Source: an uncultured Collinsella sp.
GTDB taxonomy: Bacteria > Actinomycetota > Coriobacteriia > Coriobacteriales > Coriobacteriaceae
Assembly (NCBI GenBank): GCA_902493985.1
Contig: CABURR010000002.1
Span: 1-64,000, forward strand
DNA length: 64,000 bases
Reading direction: 5' to 3'
The notes beneath the pieces are model-generated. The model was given only the letters and a program-made list of their open reading frames with translations. It was not told the origin of the DNA and did not search any database. A program made the position numbers and the translations under genes. Positions 62,459-64,000 of the stretch are shown piece after piece (the stretch's first letter is position 1; each line of letters begins with the position of its first letter).

Positions 62459-62816
62459 GAGGAAACCGTGACCCGGAATTGCCGCTCGGAACGGGACGCG
62501 CTTTCCGGAACAGCCCTCAAGCGGAAACTGTGTCCCAGATTTCGGCCCCAGAGTGGGATACCGTTTCCGGATCGGGCCTCAAGCGGAAATTGCATCTCGG
62601 AACGAGCCCTCAGAGCGGGATGAACTTTCCCAACGGGGCTGCATGCGGAAGCTGTGTCCCGGAATGAGCGCTCGGAATGGGATGCTTTTCCGGTAGAAGC
62701 TTCAGCGGAAAGTGCATCCCAGAATTCAGGCTCAGAGCGGGACACGCTTTCCGGATGGCATGTTTGGCGGAAACTACGGCCCAGTTTTTGGCTCCAGAAC
62801 GGGAAATATTTTCCGG
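62459..62816. repeat. 62-bp palindromic repeat array 2
   Basis: Six units start at 62459, 62521, 62583, 62645, 62705 and 62767, spacing 62, 62, 62, 60, 62, with the same hairpin design and orientation as array 1. The block 62618-62668 closely matches 60834-60884 of array 1, more closely than neighbouring units match each other, which implies exchange or duplication between arrays. Confidence 0.85.
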
Positions 62817-62871
62817 AACGGTCCACGTGCGGTGGTGTACCGCCCCTTTTGCGTGCGCCGCTAGTCGAATC

Positions 62872-62923
62872 ACGTTATAGCTAGCTATATTATAGGAAGG
62901 TATAATATAGCTAGCTATAACGT
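62872..62923. promoter_or_regulatory. Perfect palindrome containing the ATPase promoter
   Basis: Two 23-bp arms (62872-62894 and 62901-62923) are perfectly complementary around GGAAGG; each contains TATAGCTAGCTATA. The right arm holds TATAAT (62901-62906), a consensus -10, 35 bp before the ATG. It is likely an operator, or a hairpin controlling translation. It is much more AT-rich than its surroundings. Confidence 0.6.
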
Positions 62924-62940
62924 AAAGGAAGGATGGCCCT

Positions 62941-64000
62941 ATGTTTATCGGAAGAACGGCGGAAATGTCCGAGCTCAATCGACTGTATGGCACGGGCTCC
63001 TTTGAGATGCCTGTGATTTACGGCCGTCGTCGTGTGGGCAAAACGCGTCTCATCACAGAGTTTATCCAAGGCAAGAAGGCTATTTACTTTCAAGCTCGTC
63101 GTACCAATGCAGCGGCAAACCTGCATGGCTTTAGCCAGGCGATACTTGCGGGTTCGGTTGGTGCTGCAGGCGTGTCGTTTCGTAGTTTTGACGAGGCGTT
63201 CGATGCATTGGCCACCATGGCTCGAACGGAGCGTTTGATTGTCGTGATTGACGAGTATCCCTATCTCGCCCAATCGAATCCCGAGATCAGCTCGTTGCTG
63301 CAAGACAAGATCGATCACCTGTACAAAGAGACCAGGCTCATGCTGATTCTATGCGGCTCGTCTCTTTCGTTTATGGAGGAACAGGTGTTGGGCTACGAGA
63401 GTCCACTATACGGTAGGCGTACGGCCCAGTTTAAGATCATGCCGCTCGATTTTATGACGACCCTCGGCCTGTGGCAGATCATGGGTCGCGAAGACGCTGC
63501 GGTTTGCTATGGCATGACGGGCGGCATTCCTGCATATATCGAGAAAGTCGATCCTGCCGTATCGCTCAAGGACAACATCAAACGTCTTTTTCTTACTCCT
63601 ACGGGCTATCTCTTTGAGGAGCCGAGTAACCTGCTGTTGCAAGAGTGCCGCAATCCCGAGCAATATGATGCGATCGTGCAGGCAATTGCCCTGGGGCGCT
63701 CGAAGATCTCGGAGATTGCGAGCTCTACAGGAATCCCTGCGAGCAACGTAAAGAGCTATGTGGATAAGCTGGCGTCGCTTGGGATTGTCGAGCGCGAACT
63801 GCCCCTAAACGAGACGAGCAATAAGCGAGCCGTGTATCTGCTGAGCGACCAGATGTTTAGGTTCTGGTACAAGTTTGTGCCGCAGAACATCGGGCTGATT
63901 CAAAACGATATGGCCGAGATGGCGTATAAGCGCATTGAGCCGCACGTATCGGATTACATGGGTACGGTCTTTGAGCTTATTTGCAGGCAATACGTGTACG
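62941..64000 (+). CDS. AAA ATPase with winged helix, DUF234-type (3' end outside window)
   Basis: At least 353 residues; the frame is open at the window end. MFIGRTAEMSELNRLYGTGS opens the protein, Walker A is GRRRVGKT (28-35), Walker B is in LIVVIDEYPYL (about 100-110), and a sensor-like LILCGSSLSFMEE follows. A winged helix lies in SKISEIASSTGIPASNVKSY, followed by FRFWYKFV, the start of the DUF234 nuclease-like region. The family is frequent in archaea and gut bacteria and its role is unclear. AAGGAAGG precedes the ATG. Its AT-rich promoter palindrome suggests transfer. Confidence 0.85.
   Translation, partial: MFIGRTAEMSELNRLYGTGSFEMPVIYGRRRVGKTRLITEFIQGKKAIYFQARRTNAAANLHGFSQAILAGSVGAAGVSFRSFDEAFDALATMARTERLIVVIDEYPYLAQSNPEISSLLQDKIDHLYKETRLMLILCGSSLSFMEEQVLGYESPLYGRRTAQFKIMPLDFMTTLGLWQIMGREDAAVCYGMTGGIPAYIEKVDPAVSLKDNIKRLFLTPTGYLFEEPSNLLLQECRNPEQYDAIVQAIALGRSKISEIASSTGIPASNVKSYVDKLASLGIVERELPLNETSNKRAVYLLSDQMFRFWYKFVPQNIGLIQNDMAEMAYKRIEPHVSDYMGTVFELICRQYVY

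Noticed and set aside
60799..62816. CRISPR array interpretation of the 62-bp repeats
   Set aside because: Units are palindromic, diverged and lack unique spacers of constant length between identical repeats; no cas genes are present.

Overview
The window is a 64 kb piece of a high-GC bacterial chromosome. Gene content points to the Coriobacteriia and most likely to Collinsella or a close relative. The evidence is an actinobacterial-type rpoB-rpoC and ribosomal operon set, a compact type II fatty acid operon with FabK and a fused AccD-AccA, a selenium-dependent molybdenum hydroxylase cluster of gut-anaerobe type (ssnA, ygfK, xdh), and no respiratory genes. This assignment rests on family recognition, not on a database search.

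Layout. 1-7.3 kb: end of feoB, an MFS exporter, a small GH13 hydrolase, a hypoxanthine/uracil-DNA glycosylase, an unknown protein and a class I aminotransferase. 7.4-24.1 kb: the expression-machinery block, rplJ-rplL (with L10 leader and attenuator), galU, rpoB-rpoC, a small ECF sigma/anti-sigma cassette bounded by 37-bp inverted repeats, then rpsL-rpsG-fusA-rpsJ. 24.1-34.3 kb: birA facing a ten-gene operon fabH-acpP-fabK-fabD-fabG-fabF-accB-fabZ-accC-accDA, which makes malonyl-CoA and runs the elongation cycle. 34.3-37.5 kb: a PTS IIC permease, a CDF metal exporter and a histidine phosphatase. 37.6-43.8 kb: S10/spc genes rplC to rplX, without rpsJ (14 kb upstream) and cut off after rplX by a terminator. 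43.8-50.3 kb: an oxidoreductase/DeoR pair, an RluA-type pseudouridine synthase, a U32 protease-family protein and RidA. 50.3-60.7 kb: a YheO-type regulator divergent from a purine permease, ssnA, ygfK, a 4x[4Fe-4S] ferredoxin and a molybdenum hydroxylase, which together look like a purine (xanthine-type) uptake and oxidation unit. 60.7-64 kb: an accessory region with two arrays of 62-bp palindromic repeats around an AbiEi/nuclease-like gene, then an AAA ATPase that runs off the window.

The most unusual signals are these. (1) A family of long stem structures with a conserved core but different, internally complementary outer arms sits just upstream of each of the three ribosomal-protein transcription units. 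(2) RpoC carries a C-terminal extension containing an alpha-CTD-like helix-hairpin-helix module. (3) Two strictly 62-bp-periodic hairpin arrays flank one gene. (4) A GGAYACGCCCG motif is shared by the leaders of rpsL, rplC and rplB. (5) A three-way-junction RNA fold precedes rplN. (6) BIME-like, helically phased and operator-like repeats occur in several intergenic regions.
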